Source: Variovorax ginsengisoli
Lineage (GTDB): Bacteria > Pseudomonadota > Gammaproteobacteria > Burkholderiales > Burkholderiaceae_C
Reading direction: 5' to 3'
Length of the DNA stretch: 64,000 nt
Assembly: GCF_006438845.1 (NCBI RefSeq)
Contig: NZ_RCZJ01000001.1
Coordinates: 124,001-188,000 of the forward strand
How positions within the stretch are numbered: position 1 is the first letter of the stretch; every line of letters begins with the position of its first letter. Below, piece by piece: positions 7,848 to 16,791 of the stretch. The notes under the pieces are model-generated. The model had not been told where the DNA came from and did no database searches. It was given only the letters and a program-made list of their open reading frames with translations. The position numbers were made by a program, and so were the translations under genes.

Positions 7848-8744
7848 TCAGCCCGTGACGAACAGCGCCGGGTCGACCATCGCGCGGTTCAGCATCACGC
7901 CCCAATGCAGATGCGGACCAGTCACGCGGCCGGTGGCACCCACGGCGCCCAAGCGATCGCCCGTCTGCAGGACGTCGCCCACCTTCACGTCGATGGCGCT
8001 GAGGTGGCAATACATCGTCAGCAATCCGCGGCCGTGGTCGAGCCACACCGTGCCGCCGTTGAAGAAGTAGTCGCCCGTGTCGATGACGCGGCCGGGCAGC
8101 GGCGAGCGCACGGGCGTGCCGGTGCCGGCGGCGATGTCCATGCCGCTGTGCGGATTGCGCGCCTGGCCGTTGAAGATGCGGCGCAGGCCGAAGGAACTCG
8201 AGCGGCGGCCGGGCACCGGCACCGCCATCTTGAGATCGGCAGGCAGCGCATCACTGAAGGTCGCCATCACCGTCGCCTGGTGGTCACGCTCGCGCTCGTA
8301 GCGCGCCTGGTCTGCGGCCGACAAGTCGACCGTGCCCGGCGCCACCTTCAGCCGCTGCTCGCTGTAGCGCTTGGGGGCGATGGCATAGGCGAGCGACCGC
8401 TCGGCACCACCGTCCGCGCGCACCCGGATGCGCGCGTTGCCGACCGCCGCCGCCAGGGGGATGCCGACCACTACGGTCCACTCGATCGGATCGCCGATGA
8501 CCATCAGCGGCACGTCGCCCTCGGTCCGCGCGCTCGGGCGTGCCGCCGCCGGACCGAGCGACAGCCGGGCCACGCCGCCCGGGACGGCGGAGCTGTGGGG
8601 CCAGACGTCGGGCGCTGTCACGGGCTGTGCTGCATGCGCAGGAAAGGTCGGCAGCAGCAGGGCGCCGAGGGCGCCGAGCAGCGCGCTGCGGCGCGCGATG
8701 GCGGAGTCGGGAACAGTGAAAGGCGGTCGATGGTCGAAAGGCAT
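7848..8744 (-). CDS. M23 (LytM-type) zinc metallopeptidase, exported
   Basis: The 298-residue protein has an export signal with a twin Arg (ARRSALLGALGALL near residue 18, ending PAHA at 38). Beta-rich sequence follows, then a C-terminal peptidase M23 domain (about 185-298). The zinc site is intact: H199 and D203 in HSGMD and the H278-x-H280 pair in PHLHW, with FNGGTVWLDHG between them. Intact M23 enzymes cut peptidoglycan cross-links, and because the metal ligands are present an active endopeptidase is expected, unlike degenerate EnvC/NlpD activators. It is probably monocistronic and converges with the DoxX gene. Confidence 0.92.
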   Translation of the reverse strand: MPFDHRPPFTVPDSAIARRSALLGALGALLLPTFPAHAAQPVTAPDVWPHSSAVPGGVARLSLGPAAARPSARTEGDVPLMVIGDPIEWTVVVGIPLAAAVGNARIRVRADGGAERSLAYAIAPKRYSEQRLKVAPGTVDLSAADQARYERERDHQATVMATFSDALPADLKMAVPVPGRRSSSFGLRRIFNGQARNPHSGMDIAAGTGTPVRSPLPGRVIDTGDYFFNGGTVWLDHGRGLLTMYCHLSAIDVKVGDVLQTGDRLGAVGATGRVTGPHLHWGVMLNRAMVDPALFVTG

Positions 8745-8780
8745 CGCAGGAGTCTACCGAGCGGACCGCACGTCAGCCGC

Positions 8781-9335
8781 TCAGATACCGGGCCGCGGGT
8801 CTTCGTCCTTGATGGAAAGGTTGACCGGAACCCGGACTTCGCGCGTGACCTTGCCGGGCATCTCGAACACCATCGTCATGTGGCCCTTCACCCGTTCGAA
8901 GCGCTTGTCCAGCTTCAAGGACAGCCCCAACTGGCCGCTCAAGACGTTGTCGTAAGTCCAGAGTGCGAAGTCTTCCAGCGACGAGTCGCCGGCATCGTCC
9001 TCGATCCGCAAGGTCTCGTTCTTCTCGTTGGTCAGCGCGTAATCCTTGATGCGGTAGGTGGCGAAATCGGCGATGTCGTCGTTCTTGTTGACGATATGGC
9101 CGTTCCGCTTGTACTCGTTCACCTGGTCCTTCGGCAGCGGATAGTGGGTCAGCAGATCGAACGCGTTGGCGGCCGTCTTCTTCCGCAGCGTGAGGTCCGA
9201 ATTGATGATCATCACGTGCGCGGCGAGGTGCTCGAGAAATGTCTTGGCTTCCGTCGCCGAATATGGGTAGCGCGGTGCGGCTTGGACCTGGCAGACCAAC
9301 GCGACAAGCGGGACGAGGGACAGCAGCTTCTTCAT
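8781..9335 (-). CDS. Exported protein of unknown function
   Basis: I do not recognise a family. The 184-residue protein starts at ATG 9335 with a strong signal peptide (MKKLLSLVPLVALVCQVQA, cleavage about residue 19). Soluble, charged sequence follows, with no membrane span and no cysteines in the mature part. Features include a helical N-terminal portion (ATEAKTFLEHLAAHVMIINS) and a likely beta-sandwich C-terminus that ends in charged residues. It lies 36 bp upstream of the M23 peptidase start on the same strand, so co-transcription and a periplasmic role are plausible. Confidence 0.7.
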   Translation of the reverse strand: MKKLLSLVPLVALVCQVQAAPRYPYSATEAKTFLEHLAAHVMIINSDLTLRKKTAANAFDLLTHYPLPKDQVNEYKRNGHIVNKNDDIADFATYRIKDYALTNEKNETLRIEDDAGDSSLEDFALWTYDNVLSGQLGLSLKLDKRFERVKGHMTMVFEMPGKVTREVRVPVNLSIKDEDPRPGI

Positions 9336-9379
9336 CGATGAACTCCCGAAATGAATGACGCGCGAATTCTGCACGCGCC

Positions 9380-9952
9380 TCAATCCGCCCACGCGCCGGG
9401 TGCCAGGCCGTCGAGCGTGTGCGGCCCGATGGCCGCGCGGATCAGCCGCAGCGTCGGGTGGCCGACGGCGGCCGTCATGCGCCGCACTTGGCGATTGCGC
9501 CCTTCCTTGATGGCGAGCTCGATCCAGGTGGCGGGAATGGCTTGACGCACGCGAATCGGCGGCTCACGGTCCCACAGGCCCGGCGGCGGGTCGATGCACC
9601 GCGCGCGCGCCGGGCGTGTCGGGCCGTCGTTGAGCGTCACGCCGTTGCGCAAGGCCGCCAGCGCCGTCTCGTCGGGCGCGCCCTCGACCTGCACCCAATA
9701 GACCTTCTCCATCTTGAAACGCGGATCGGCGATGCGAGCCTGCAACTGCCCGTCGTCGGTCAGCAGCAGCAGGCCCTCGCTGTCGGCGTCGAGCCGGCCG
9801 GCCACGTACACGCCCGGCAGGTCGATGAAGTCTTTCAAGCCGCGCCAGCGGCCTTCGGGCGTGAACTGGCTGAGCACGCCGTAGGGCTTGTTGAAGCGAA
9901 TGAGACGAGCCGAAAGGGACGATGGCAGCGAAGCTGGGGAAGAGGGCGACAT
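9380..9952 (-). CDS. rluE: 23S rRNA pseudouridine synthase of the RluE type
   Basis: The 190-residue protein belongs to the RsuA/RluB/E/F family of pseudouridine synthases. It lacks an N-terminal S4 domain and starts almost directly with [13 protein letters not shown], as RluE does. The catalytic motif [14 protein letters not shown] near residue 53 carries the essential Asp, and the C-terminal [11 protein letters not shown] is the family's RNA-contact motif. Escherichia coli RluE modifies U2457 of 23S rRNA. The same target is likely, though RluE and short RluF-like relatives cannot be separated with certainty by eye. Confidence 0.85.
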   Translation of the reverse strand: MSPSSPASLPSSLSARLIRFNKPYGVLSQFTPEGRWRGLKDFIDLPGVYVAGRLDADSEGLLLLTDDGQLQARIADPRFKMEKVYWVQVEGAPDETALAALRNGVTLNDGPTRPARARCIDPPPGLWDREPPIRVRQAIPATWIELAIKEGRNRQVRRMTAAVGHPTLRLIRAAIGPHTLDGLAPGAWAD

Positions 9953-9979
9953 GGCGCTTCCAGCATAGCGCTGCCCATC

Positions 9980-10480
9980 TCACTCCAGTTTTCGGTCTTC
10001 GCTTTTGGCGTCCGCCATCGCCTCCGGCTCCAGCTCCTCGGCCGAGCGGTTGAGGTGCACGAAAACGCCCCAGCCGATCAGCACCACGCCGACGGCGCAG
10101 AACAGCGCGGCCGCATGCAGCATGAGTTCGGGCGTCTCCCGCGCCTTGAAGGTGGCGACCAGCGCCTCGACCGCCACCGCCACCACGATCACGACCATGA
10201 AGCGCGAGAGAAAGCGCCGTACGCGCGTGGGTGAGCCGATGTGGGTGTCGCGGATGACTTCCTGCTCGGTGATGGTCTGCGAGATCTGCAGCGCCACCAC
10301 CGCCGCAGCGAGCAAGCCGATGGCTTCGATCATGGCTTCGGCCGCAGAGGTGTCCATGCCGCCAATGATGGCCAGCCAGCCATTGCGCGCCGCGATCACC
10401 ATCAACGCCAGGCTGGCGGCGGCGAAAAGCAGCGCCATGACCGCGTGGATGGCCGCATAGATGCGCAAGAATGTTTTCAT
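9980..10480 (-). CDS. Membrane protein of unknown function, about four membrane segments
   Basis: I do not recognise a family. The 166-residue protein has hydrophobic spans near residues 9-30, 50-65 (interrupted by ISQTITEQEV), 93-110 and 122-140. A charged cytoplasmic tail rich in Glu/Asp/Lys (AEELEPEAMADAKSEDRKLE) follows. It sits 27 bp from the upstream end of the rluE gene in tandem. The repeated pattern of a short N-terminal helix and a TITEQEVIRDTHIGSPTRVR loop recalls small general-purpose membrane proteins of Burkholderiales. No function is proposed. Confidence 0.7.
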   Translation of the reverse strand: MKTFLRIYAAIHAVMALLFAAASLALMVIAARNGWLAIIGGMDTSAAEAMIEAIGLLAAAVVALQISQTITEQEVIRDTHIGSPTRVRRFLSRFMVVIVVAVAVEALVATFKARETPELMLHAAALFCAVGVVLIGWGVFVHLNRSAEELEPEAMADAKSEDRKLE

Positions 10481-10586
10481 GAGGGAGGCTCGATGTTCGC
10501 GGTGCGCGATTCTGTGGCGCTCGCCGCCGGCCGGCTGTCAGCGGCGGAGCCGAAGCGGGGCTGGTCGCTCCGACCCGGATTCCTCG

Positions 10587-11594
10587 TCACAGGATGATGT
10601 TGTTCTTCGGCCTCAGCAGCGGCGGCAGGTCGGTGTCGCCCAGCATCTCGCGCATCTCCACTTCGATCATTCGCGCCACCTGAGCAATGGGCACGTCGTT
10701 GGCGCCGCCTTCGAAGGGGTTCTCGGTGCTGGCGCCAACCTGCTCGAGCGAGGTGTAGGTCCACGAGATCATCGCGCTAAAGGGCACCACCAGCCAGACC
10801 ATGTGCCCCTTGACCGAGCCGGATACCAGCGCGTTGAGCGCGTCGAATTCCTTCAGCAGGCCGAGGGGCAGCAGCACGCAGAAGAAGCGGATGAAGATTG
10901 TGCTGACGATCGCGTACTGCCGCGGGTACGGAAAGTTCTTGATGCGTTCGCTGCGCCCCTGGTGGTCGAGCAAGTCCTTGATCGCCTTCTCCATCTCGAT
11001 GAAGAAATTGATCATCATCTCGCCGCCAGCGAAGAGCTCGCGGATCGCGCGGCTCTGATTGGCGAGCAGCTGCGTCGCCGTGTTGCGCGCCCTGAGCACC
11101 TGCTGCAGCTCGGCCGTCGCCAGGTACTTCGCGAGTTCGAATTCGAGCGTGCTTTCCGTCTCAGGCACGCAGTAGACCGCCTGGTACTCGGCGTTGGTGC
11201 GCCCTTGCGTGCTCTCCCATTCCCGGCGCCGGCGCATCTGGTAGCGCATTGCCGTGACCCATGCCAGGTGGCGGTTCACCAGTTGCCGCGTCGCATCGGC
11301 GTTTTTCAGGTAGTCGCGGCTCACCAGCGCCCAGGCCTTGCTGCTGTTGAGGATCGACGTCCATACCTGCTGCGCCTCGACCGTGCGGTTGTAGGTCTGC
11401 GTGTTCTGGAAGCTGACGATGAACGCCGTGACCGTGCCGATCAACGCCACCACCGTCCACGGGATAGCGAGCCAGCGCCAATGCGCGAGCTGGTAGAGGC
11501 TCACCGGCACGATGCCGAGTGCCAGCAGCACGTAGACCTCGCGCCGCGTCCAGAACAGGAACTCGCGCAGCCGGTACGACTTGCCGACGTTCAT
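10587..11594 (-). CDS. Bestrophin-like (YneE/UPF0187) membrane channel protein
   Basis: The 335-residue protein matches the bacterial bestrophin family (PF01062), pentameric anion or cation channels. Family traits are the N-terminal LREFLFWTRREVYVLL, the second-helix motif FIVSFQNTQTYNRTVEAQQVW near residues 58-80 with the usual R/W pattern, and the late DVPIAQVARMIEVEMREMLG region. Its start overlaps the end of the NmrA-like gene by four bases (ATGA on the minus strand), so the two are co-translated. Ion specificity cannot be inferred. Confidence 0.88.
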   Translation of the reverse strand: MNVGKSYRLREFLFWTRREVYVLLALGIVPVSLYQLAHWRWLAIPWTVVALIGTVTAFIVSFQNTQTYNRTVEAQQVWTSILNSSKAWALVSRDYLKNADATRQLVNRHLAWVTAMRYQMRRRREWESTQGRTNAEYQAVYCVPETESTLEFELAKYLATAELQQVLRARNTATQLLANQSRAIRELFAGGEMMINFFIEMEKAIKDLLDHQGRSERIKNFPYPRQYAIVSTIFIRFFCVLLPLGLLKEFDALNALVSGSVKGHMVWLVVPFSAMISWTYTSLEQVGASTENPFEGGANDVPIAQVARMIEVEMREMLGDTDLPPLLRPKNNIIL

Positions 11595-12358
11595 GCGTGC
11601 GGCTTCGCGGCGGCTTTGGGCTGTGCCATCCAGCCGGCGAAGTCGATGGCGCCGATGCGCGGGTTGTCGCCCGGCGTGAGCGATTGGTCGTTGAGGACGA
11701 CACCGAAGTAGGGCGCCAGTGGGTCGCCCTGTACGGTGCGCGTGTCACCGATGGCGCCCAGGTAGCGCTGCAACAAAGCCGCCAGGCCGACGCGTTCGGG
11801 CCCGGCGATCTCGACCATGCCGTTGCGCGGCGCGCCGAGTGCGAAGTCGGCCATCGCCGCGGCCACGTCGTCCGACGCGATGGGCTGCACGTGCCGGCTC
11901 GACGCGCGCACCGTCTGCCCGTCGCTGCCGCCCTGCGCGATGGCGCCGAGAAACTCCATGAACTGCGTGGCCCGCACGATCGTGTACGGAATCTTCGCGG
12001 CCTCGATCATTCTTTCTTGAACCAGCTTAGCGCGGAAGTACCCGCTGTCCTGCAGCCTGTCGGTGCCCACCACAGACAGGGCGACGTGATGCTGCACGCC
12101 CGCCGTGGCTTCCGCAGCGAGCAGGTTGCGGCCCGAGGTCTCGAAGAAGTCCATCACCGCCTGGTCTTCGAAGGACGGCGAGTTGGCGACATCGACCACC
12201 ACCTGTGCGCCCTTCAGCGCGTCGGCCAGGCCTGCGCCGGTGAGCGTGTTGACGCCGGTCTTGGGTGACGCGGCGATGGCCTCGTGGCCGCGTGCGACGA
12301 GTTGCTTGACGAGCTTGCTGCCGATGAGGCCGGTGCCTCCGATGACGACGATCTTCAT
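11591..12358 (-). CDS. NmrA/atypical SDR NAD(P)-binding protein
   Basis: The 255-residue protein starts MKIVVIGGTGLIGSKLV, an N-terminal GGTGLIG dinucleotide-binding loop typical of NmrA-like atypical short-chain dehydrogenases. It lacks the YxxxK pair of classical SDRs; VALSVVGTDRLQDSGYFRAK near residue 105 is the usual equivalent region. I chose ATG 12358, as an upstream in-frame ATG at 12421 would run into the divergent promoter. Such proteins act as redox sensors or reductases. It is paired with the bestrophin gene and divergent from a GlxA-type regulator that probably controls it. Confidence 0.85.
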   Translation of the reverse strand: MKIVVIGGTGLIGSKLVKQLVARGHEAIAASPKTGVNTLTGAGLADALKGAQVVVDVANSPSFEDQAVMDFFETSGRNLLAAEATAGVQHHVALSVVGTDRLQDSGYFRAKLVQERMIEAAKIPYTIVRATQFMEFLGAIAQGGSDGQTVRASSRHVQPIASDDVAAAMADFALGAPRNGMVEIAGPERVGLAALLQRYLGAIGDTRTVQGDPLAPYFGVVLNDQSLTPGDNPRIGAIDFAGWMAQPKAAAKPHA

Positions 12359-12392
12359 GGTGTGCCTTTCGAGTGGAGCGATGGTTCGCTGT

Positions 12393-12440
12393 TTGACGTC
12401 TCGATCGTAGGAGTGGAACAATCAGTCTGAAATGACTGAT
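12393..12440 (+). promoter_or_regulatory. Candidate glxA-type promoter and overlapping palindrome
   Basis: TTGACG (12393-12398) and AACAAT (12417-12422) are separated by 18 bp, a reasonable sigma-70 pair pointing at the AraC-type gene. With that spacing, transcription would begin within a few bases of ATG 12432, giving an almost leaderless mRNA. A perfect 6-bp dyad, ATCAGT-N8-ACTGAT (12421-12440), straddles the start codon and could be an autoregulatory operator. Both are inferred from sequence only. Confidence 0.4.
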
Positions 12441-13448
12441 ACCCCTGGAATCCTGCCAAAACGTCAGCGGCCCAAACGCGTTCTTTTCGTGGCTTTTCCA
12501 GACGTCGGCTTGCTCGACCTCACGGGCGCGCAGACCGTGTTCTGGGCTGCGACCAAGGCCTTGGAGGCGCGGGGCCTCGTGGGCTACGAGCGCTGCACCG
12601 CCAGCATGGAAGGCGGCCTGGTGCGCAGCGCCGAGGGCCTCGAGTTGCTGACCGCGCCGCTCAGCGATTTCCGCCCATCGTCTGTCGACACGCTCGTCGT
12701 GCCCGGCTCGCCGCACATGGACGCCGTGCTCGATCGCTCCGCCTCACTGGTGGCCTGGCTGCGCCGCGCGTCGGGCCGCACGCGCCGCACCGCGTCGGTG
12801 TGCAGCGGCGCCTTCCTGCTGGCCGCCGCCGGCCTGCTCGATCACAAGCGCGCCACCACGCACTGGCTGATGTTCGACATGATGTGCCAGCGCTTTCCCG
12901 CGGTGCAGATCGACCGCGACGCCATCTTCGTGCAACAGGGTGCGGTGTGGACGTCGGCCGGCGTGACCGCCGGCATCGACCTCGCGATGGCGCTGGTCGA
13001 GGCGGACTGCGGCCACGACATCGCGATGGAGGTCGCGCGCGAGCTGGTCGTGTTCCTCAAGCGGCCGGGCGGGCAGTCGCAGTTCAGCGAACTGCTGCAG
13101 GCGCAGGCCGACGATGGCGACACCTTCGACGAACTCAACCTGTGGATTGCCGGCAACCTCGAACGTGCGGACCTCACGGTAGAGTTTTTGGCCGAGAAGG
13201 CGCGCATGAGCCCGCGCAACTTCGCCCGCGTCTACAAGGAAAAGACCGGCCGCACGCCGGCCAAGGCGGTGGAGGTGTTCCGGCTCGGGGCGGCGCGAAG
13301 GCTGCTTGAGGATTCCGCGCGCAACGTGAACCAGATCGCGATGTTGTGCGGCTTCGGTGACGAGGAGCGGATGCGGGTGACGTTTCAGCGCAACCTGGGC
13401 GTGGCGCCGCGGGATTATCGGAAGCGGTTTGCTACGCGGGCGGCGTAA
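12432..13448 (+). CDS. GlxA family AraC-type transcriptional regulator (DJ-1/PfpI plus HTH)
   Basis: The 338-residue protein combines an N-terminal DJ-1/PfpI-like domain (about residues 15-185, starting KRVLFVAFPDVGLLDLTG, with the nucleophile-elbow-like SVCSGAFLLAAAGLL near 120) and a C-terminal AraC helix-turn-helix pair (about 230-335, ending in NLGVAPRDYRKRF). This is the GlxA-family plan, whose members sense amines, aldehydes or amides. The DJ-1 fold begins soon after ATG 12432, so no later start is possible. It is divergent from the NmrA/bestrophin pair and followed after 31 bp by a LysE exporter, both plausible targets. Confidence 0.92.
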   Translation: MTDTPGILPKRQRPKRVLFVAFPDVGLLDLTGAQTVFWAATKALEARGLVGYERCTASMEGGLVRSAEGLELLTAPLSDFRPSSVDTLVVPGSPHMDAVLDRSASLVAWLRRASGRTRRTASVCSGAFLLAAAGLLDHKRATTHWLMFDMMCQRFPAVQIDRDAIFVQQGAVWTSAGVTAGIDLAMALVEADCGHDIAMEVARELVVFLKRPGGQSQFSELLQAQADDGDTFDELNLWIAGNLERADLTVEFLAEKARMSPRNFARVYKEKTGRTPAKAVEVFRLGAARRLLEDSARNVNQIAMLCGFGDEERMRVTFQRNLGVAPRDYRKRFATRAA

Positions 13449-13479
13449 CGGCTGCGGCAGCGCCTGCATACTCCCGCCC

Positions 13480-14106
13480 ATGACGCTCTCCACCTACCTC
13501 CTGTACGTCGCAGCGGTCGCGCTGCTCATCGCCACGCCGGGCCCCACCATGCTCATGTGCATGACCAATGCGCTGAACCACGGCACGCGCCGCGCGATGA
13601 CGTCGGTGGCCGGATCGGTGACGGCGGTGCTGGTGGTCATGCTCCTGTCGGCGGCCGGCCTCGGCGCGCTGCTGGCCGCATCGGAAACCGCCTTCACGAC
13701 GGCCAAGGTCATCGGCGCGGCGTACCTCGTCTGGCTGGGGATCAAGACCTTTCGAAGCGACGCGTCGGCGCTGAGCGTCGACAAGGACGCGGCCAGCACG
13801 CCGCGCCGCTCGTTCTACCTGCAGGGCCTGCTGGTCGGCGCGAGCAATCCGAAGGCCGTGCTGTTCTTCGCGGCGTTCTTCCCGCAATTCCTGAACCCCG
13901 CCGCGCCGATGGCGCCGCAGTTCGCGATCCTCGCGTTGACCTTCATGGCCTTCGAGTTCGCCGTGCTGACGGCCTGCGCGCTCGGCGTGTCGCGCCTGGC
14001 GCCGCTGCTGCGCCGGAGCGGCCCGGTGCGCTGGGTCAATCGCATCTGCGGCGGGCTGTTCACATTGATGGGTGGGCTGCTGCTGTTCACTCGGCGGAAC
14101 GCGTGA
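13480..14106 (+). CDS. LysE/RhtB family amino-acid exporter
   Basis: The 208-residue protein has about six membrane helices and the LysE/RhtB signature. ATPGPTMLMCMTNALNHG is in the first helix-loop, and GASNPKAVLFFAAFFPQF near residue 122 is in the second half. The family exports amino acids such as homoserine, threonine or lysine, or their analogues. ATG 13480 is chosen because the upstream in-frame codons overlap the regulator's end. It lies 31 bp after the GlxA-type regulator and probably shares its transcript. The substrate is unknown. Confidence 0.9.
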   Translation: MTLSTYLLYVAAVALLIATPGPTMLMCMTNALNHGTRRAMTSVAGSVTAVLVVMLLSAAGLGALLAASETAFTTAKVIGAAYLVWLGIKTFRSDASALSVDKDAASTPRRSFYLQGLLVGASNPKAVLFFAAFFPQFLNPAAPMAPQFAILALTFMAFEFAVLTACALGVSRLAPLLRRSGPVRWVNRICGGLFTLMGGLLLFTRRNA

Positions 14107-14264
14107 CTGCGCAGTGCGGGTCTGGCCGTCCAGCGCTTGCGCGACCGAGCGGGTGGCCTGCGACAGGCCGTCCACCAGGGTGCTCGTCAACTTTCAGCAG
14201 CCATCGAACGCCTCTGTGCGCAGCGCCCCGCCGGGGCCGCAGAGGTTGTCGAGCGGATCAGCAA

Positions 14265-14823
14265 CTCAGTGCTCGTCTTTGCCGATCAACCACAGCGTGC
14301 GCTGATTCAGCACGCGGGTCACGAACGCGTTGTTCTGCGCGCGCCGCTGCGCCAAATCCGTGGGGGTGTAAAGCGTTGGGTTCACGGTGCGCACGAGCGA
14401 GGCCGTCGCAGGCTCAAGCGCTGCCGGACAGCTTGCCGTCACCGAGGCTCGCACTCACCAAAAGGACGGCGATGTCACTCTGCGCGGTGTCTTGTTGGTT
14501 GGCGACGGAGCTGTACACGAACGCCGCCTGAATCTGCGGCGCGAGCGGCTGCAAAACGGTGCGCAGCACGTCGACCACGCCAGAGGTCTTGAGCGCCAGG
14601 CCGCGCAACTCGGCTAACACCGGCGCAGCGGCGTTGGCCTGACAGTGCTTCTGGTTGCCCGGGTGCGACACCGTGAGCAGCCCCGCCTGCGAAAGCCCGC
14701 CAGTTCCCGCTGAACCGCGCCACTGCCCGACCCGGCCAATGCAATCACCTGGTTGGCGCAGTAGTTGCGGGTCGGATTGCCCAACAGAACAGCAAGCATG
14801 CGCTGCCGGACCTTGTGAGACAA
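14265..14823 (-). pseudogene. Decayed winged-helix/nucleotidyltransferase-domain gene
   Basis: Read on the minus strand from TTG 14823, frame one gives SHKVRQRMLAVLLGNPTR then GSGSGAVQRELAG. Near 14695-14700 the similarity moves to another frame (AGLLTVS, AELRGLALKTSGVVDVLR, SDIAVLLVSASLG). Near 14420-14440 it returns to the first frame (LVRTVNPTLYTPTDLAQRR to WLIGKDEH and a stop at about 14265). Together they rebuild a protein of about 185 residues with an N-terminal MarR-like helix-turn-helix and a MNT-type nucleotidyltransferase. The catalytic motifs are also altered: YSSVA where family members have GS, and SDIAVLL for the D-x-D. Two frameshifts plus lost residues argue for a pseudogene. 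It lies 11 bp behind glnS. The adjoining 14107-14264 holds nothing I recognise. Confidence 0.75.
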
Positions 14824-14834
14824 GGCGTTGGCAG

Positions 14835-16649
14835 CTATTTAGCCCAACTGTCCCGCATCCCGGCGGCTCGATTAAAGACGTGCCGATCGGCACCGACCGC
14901 CTTCGCATCCACCACAAAGTAGCCATGTCGCTCGAACTGGAACCCGGCGTCGCCTTCTGCCTTAGCCAACGACGGCTCCACGAACGCCGAGCACTTCACC
15001 AGACTGTGCTGGTTCAACTCATCCAGCAGCTCCCCGCTCCCCGGCTTCTCTGCCGCAAACAGCCGCTCATACAGCCGCACCTCCGCCGCTAGCGCATCGG
15101 CCACTGCCACCCAGGTGATGTTCCCCTTCACCTTCACCGCGTCCGCCCCCGGCGTGCCGCTCTTGGTGTCGGGCACCAGCGTGGCGTGAACTTCGAGCAA
15201 CTTGCCGTCAGCGTCGCGAGTGGCGCCGGTGCACTCAATGGTGTGGCCGTATTTCAGGCGCACCTTGTTGCCGGGGAACAGGCGGAAGAAGCCTTTGGGC
15301 TGGACGTCTTCGTAGTCGGTGCGTTCGATCCACACCTCGCGGCCGATCTTGAAGTGGCGTTCGCCGGCTTCCGGGTCGCGTGGGTTGAGGGGCGCGGTGC
15401 AGTCGTCGAGCACCTCGTCGCCGCCCATCAGCTCACCCCAGTTGGTGATGACGAGCTTGACCGGGTCGAGCACGGCCATGGCGCGCGGGGCGATGGGGTC
15501 GAGCGTGTCGCGCAGCGCCGCTTCTAAGCTGGCGTAATCGATCCAGCCGCCGGACTTGGTCACGCCACTGCGTTCGCAAAAGAGTTTGAGGGCATCGGGC
15601 GTGTAGCCGCGGCGGCGCAGGCCGGCCAGCGTCGGCATGCGTGGGTCGTCCCAGCCGTCGACGTGGCCTTCCTCGACCAGTTGGCGCAGCTTGCGTTTGC
15701 TGGTGATGACGTGCGTCACGTTCAGGCGCGCGAATTCGTACTGGCGCGGGTGCGGGCTGGCGATCAGGTTGCCTTCGGCCAAGCGGTCGAGCAGCCAGTC
15801 GTAGAACGGGCGCTGGTCTTCGAATTCCAGCGTGCAGAGGCTGTGGGTGATCTGCTCCAACGCGTCTTCGATCGGGTGCGCGAAGGTGTACATCGGGTAG
15901 ATGCACCAGGTGTCGCCGGTGTTGTGGTGCGTGGCCCGGCGGATGCGGTAGAGCGCCGGGTCGCGCAGGTTGATGTTGGGGCTCGCCATGTCGATCTTCG
16001 CGCGCAGGATGGCGGCGCCGTCGTCGAGCTTTCCGTCGCGCATCTCGCGGAAGCGCGCGAGGTTTTCGGCGGGCGTCCGGCTGCGAAAGGGGCTGTCGGT
16101 GCCGGGCGTGTTGAAGTCGCCGCGGTTGGTGCGGATCTGCTCGGGCGTCTGCTCGTCGACGTAGGCCAGGCCGGCTTCGATCAGGTACTCGGCAGCGCGG
16201 TACATGAAGTCGAAGTAGTTGCTGGCGAAATACTCGTGCGGCTGCATCGTGCCGGGCGCGCTGGGGCGATCGGCGAGGTAGGTTTCGTAGCCGAGCCACT
16301 CGACGGCGTCGCGGATCGAGTCGACGTATTCCTGCTCTTCTTTTTCCGGGTTGGTGTCGTCGAAGCGCAGGTGGCACACGCCGCCGTATTCCTTCGCCAT
16401 CTCGAAGTTCAGCCAGATGCTCTTGGCATGGCCGATGTGCAGGTAGCCGTTGGGCTCCGGCGGGAAGCGCAGGCGCACCTTTGCCGGGTCGGCCATGCCT
16501 TGGGCGTGGTGGGCGGCGTCGCCGGGGGAGCCGCCCCACTGGCGGGTGGCGTAGACGTTCTGCGTGAGGTCGCTTTCGATGACGTGACGCAGGAAATTGC
16601 TGGGCGCGACGGGCGTTTTGCTGCCGTTTTTATCTACAGGGGAGGTCAT
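14835..16649 (-). CDS. glnS: Glutaminyl-tRNA synthetase
   Basis: The 604-residue protein is a class I aminoacyl-tRNA synthetase. The ATP-binding HIGH motif is PEPNGYLHIGHAKS (residues 64-77) and the KMSKS-type loop is VITSKRKL near residue 315. The C-terminal region carries two beta-barrel anticodon-binding domains, with WIERTDYEDVQPKGFFRL at its centre. GlnRS rather than GluRS is indicated by YLHIGHAKSIWLNF and by DTNPEKEEQEYVDSI. It charges tRNA-Gln directly. The N-terminal 20 residues are a short extension before the catalytic core. A decayed nucleotidyltransferase gene follows 11 bp downstream. Confidence 0.97.
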   Translation of the reverse strand: MTSPVDKNGSKTPVAPSNFLRHVIESDLTQNVYATRQWGGSPGDAAHHAQGMADPAKVRLRFPPEPNGYLHIGHAKSIWLNFEMAKEYGGVCHLRFDDTNPEKEEQEYVDSIRDAVEWLGYETYLADRPSAPGTMQPHEYFASNYFDFMYRAAEYLIEAGLAYVDEQTPEQIRTNRGDFNTPGTDSPFRSRTPAENLARFREMRDGKLDDGAAILRAKIDMASPNINLRDPALYRIRRATHHNTGDTWCIYPMYTFAHPIEDALEQITHSLCTLEFEDQRPFYDWLLDRLAEGNLIASPHPRQYEFARLNVTHVITSKRKLRQLVEEGHVDGWDDPRMPTLAGLRRRGYTPDALKLFCERSGVTKSGGWIDYASLEAALRDTLDPIAPRAMAVLDPVKLVITNWGELMGGDEVLDDCTAPLNPRDPEAGERHFKIGREVWIERTDYEDVQPKGFFRLFPGNKVRLKYGHTIECTGATRDADGKLLEVHATLVPDTKSGTPGADAVKVKGNITWVAVADALAAEVRLYERLFAAEKPGSGELLDELNQHSLVKCSAFVEPSLAKAEGDAGFQFERHGYFVVDAKAVGADRHVFNRAAGMRDSWAK

Positions 16650-16791
16650 TTGTTCATTCTAGGGGGGCGGGTTCGGCGGGTTACCTTTAGCAACGAACTT
16701 CACGCGCCCGAGTGAACCTGATTAACACCTGTCGCGTTCAATGCAGACACCGGGTGGTTTTCACCCGACCCAGTTTTCACAGGAGTTCCGT

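Noticed and set aside
14107..14264. A HEPN partner gene next to the decayed nucleotidyltransferase
   Set aside because: I looked on both strands and found no recognisable fragment.
16751..16767. CGGGTG-GTTTT-CACCCG hairpin in the secreted-protein leader
   Set aside because: Too short and without antiterminator, leader peptide or T-run, so I do not call it an attenuator or riboswitch.
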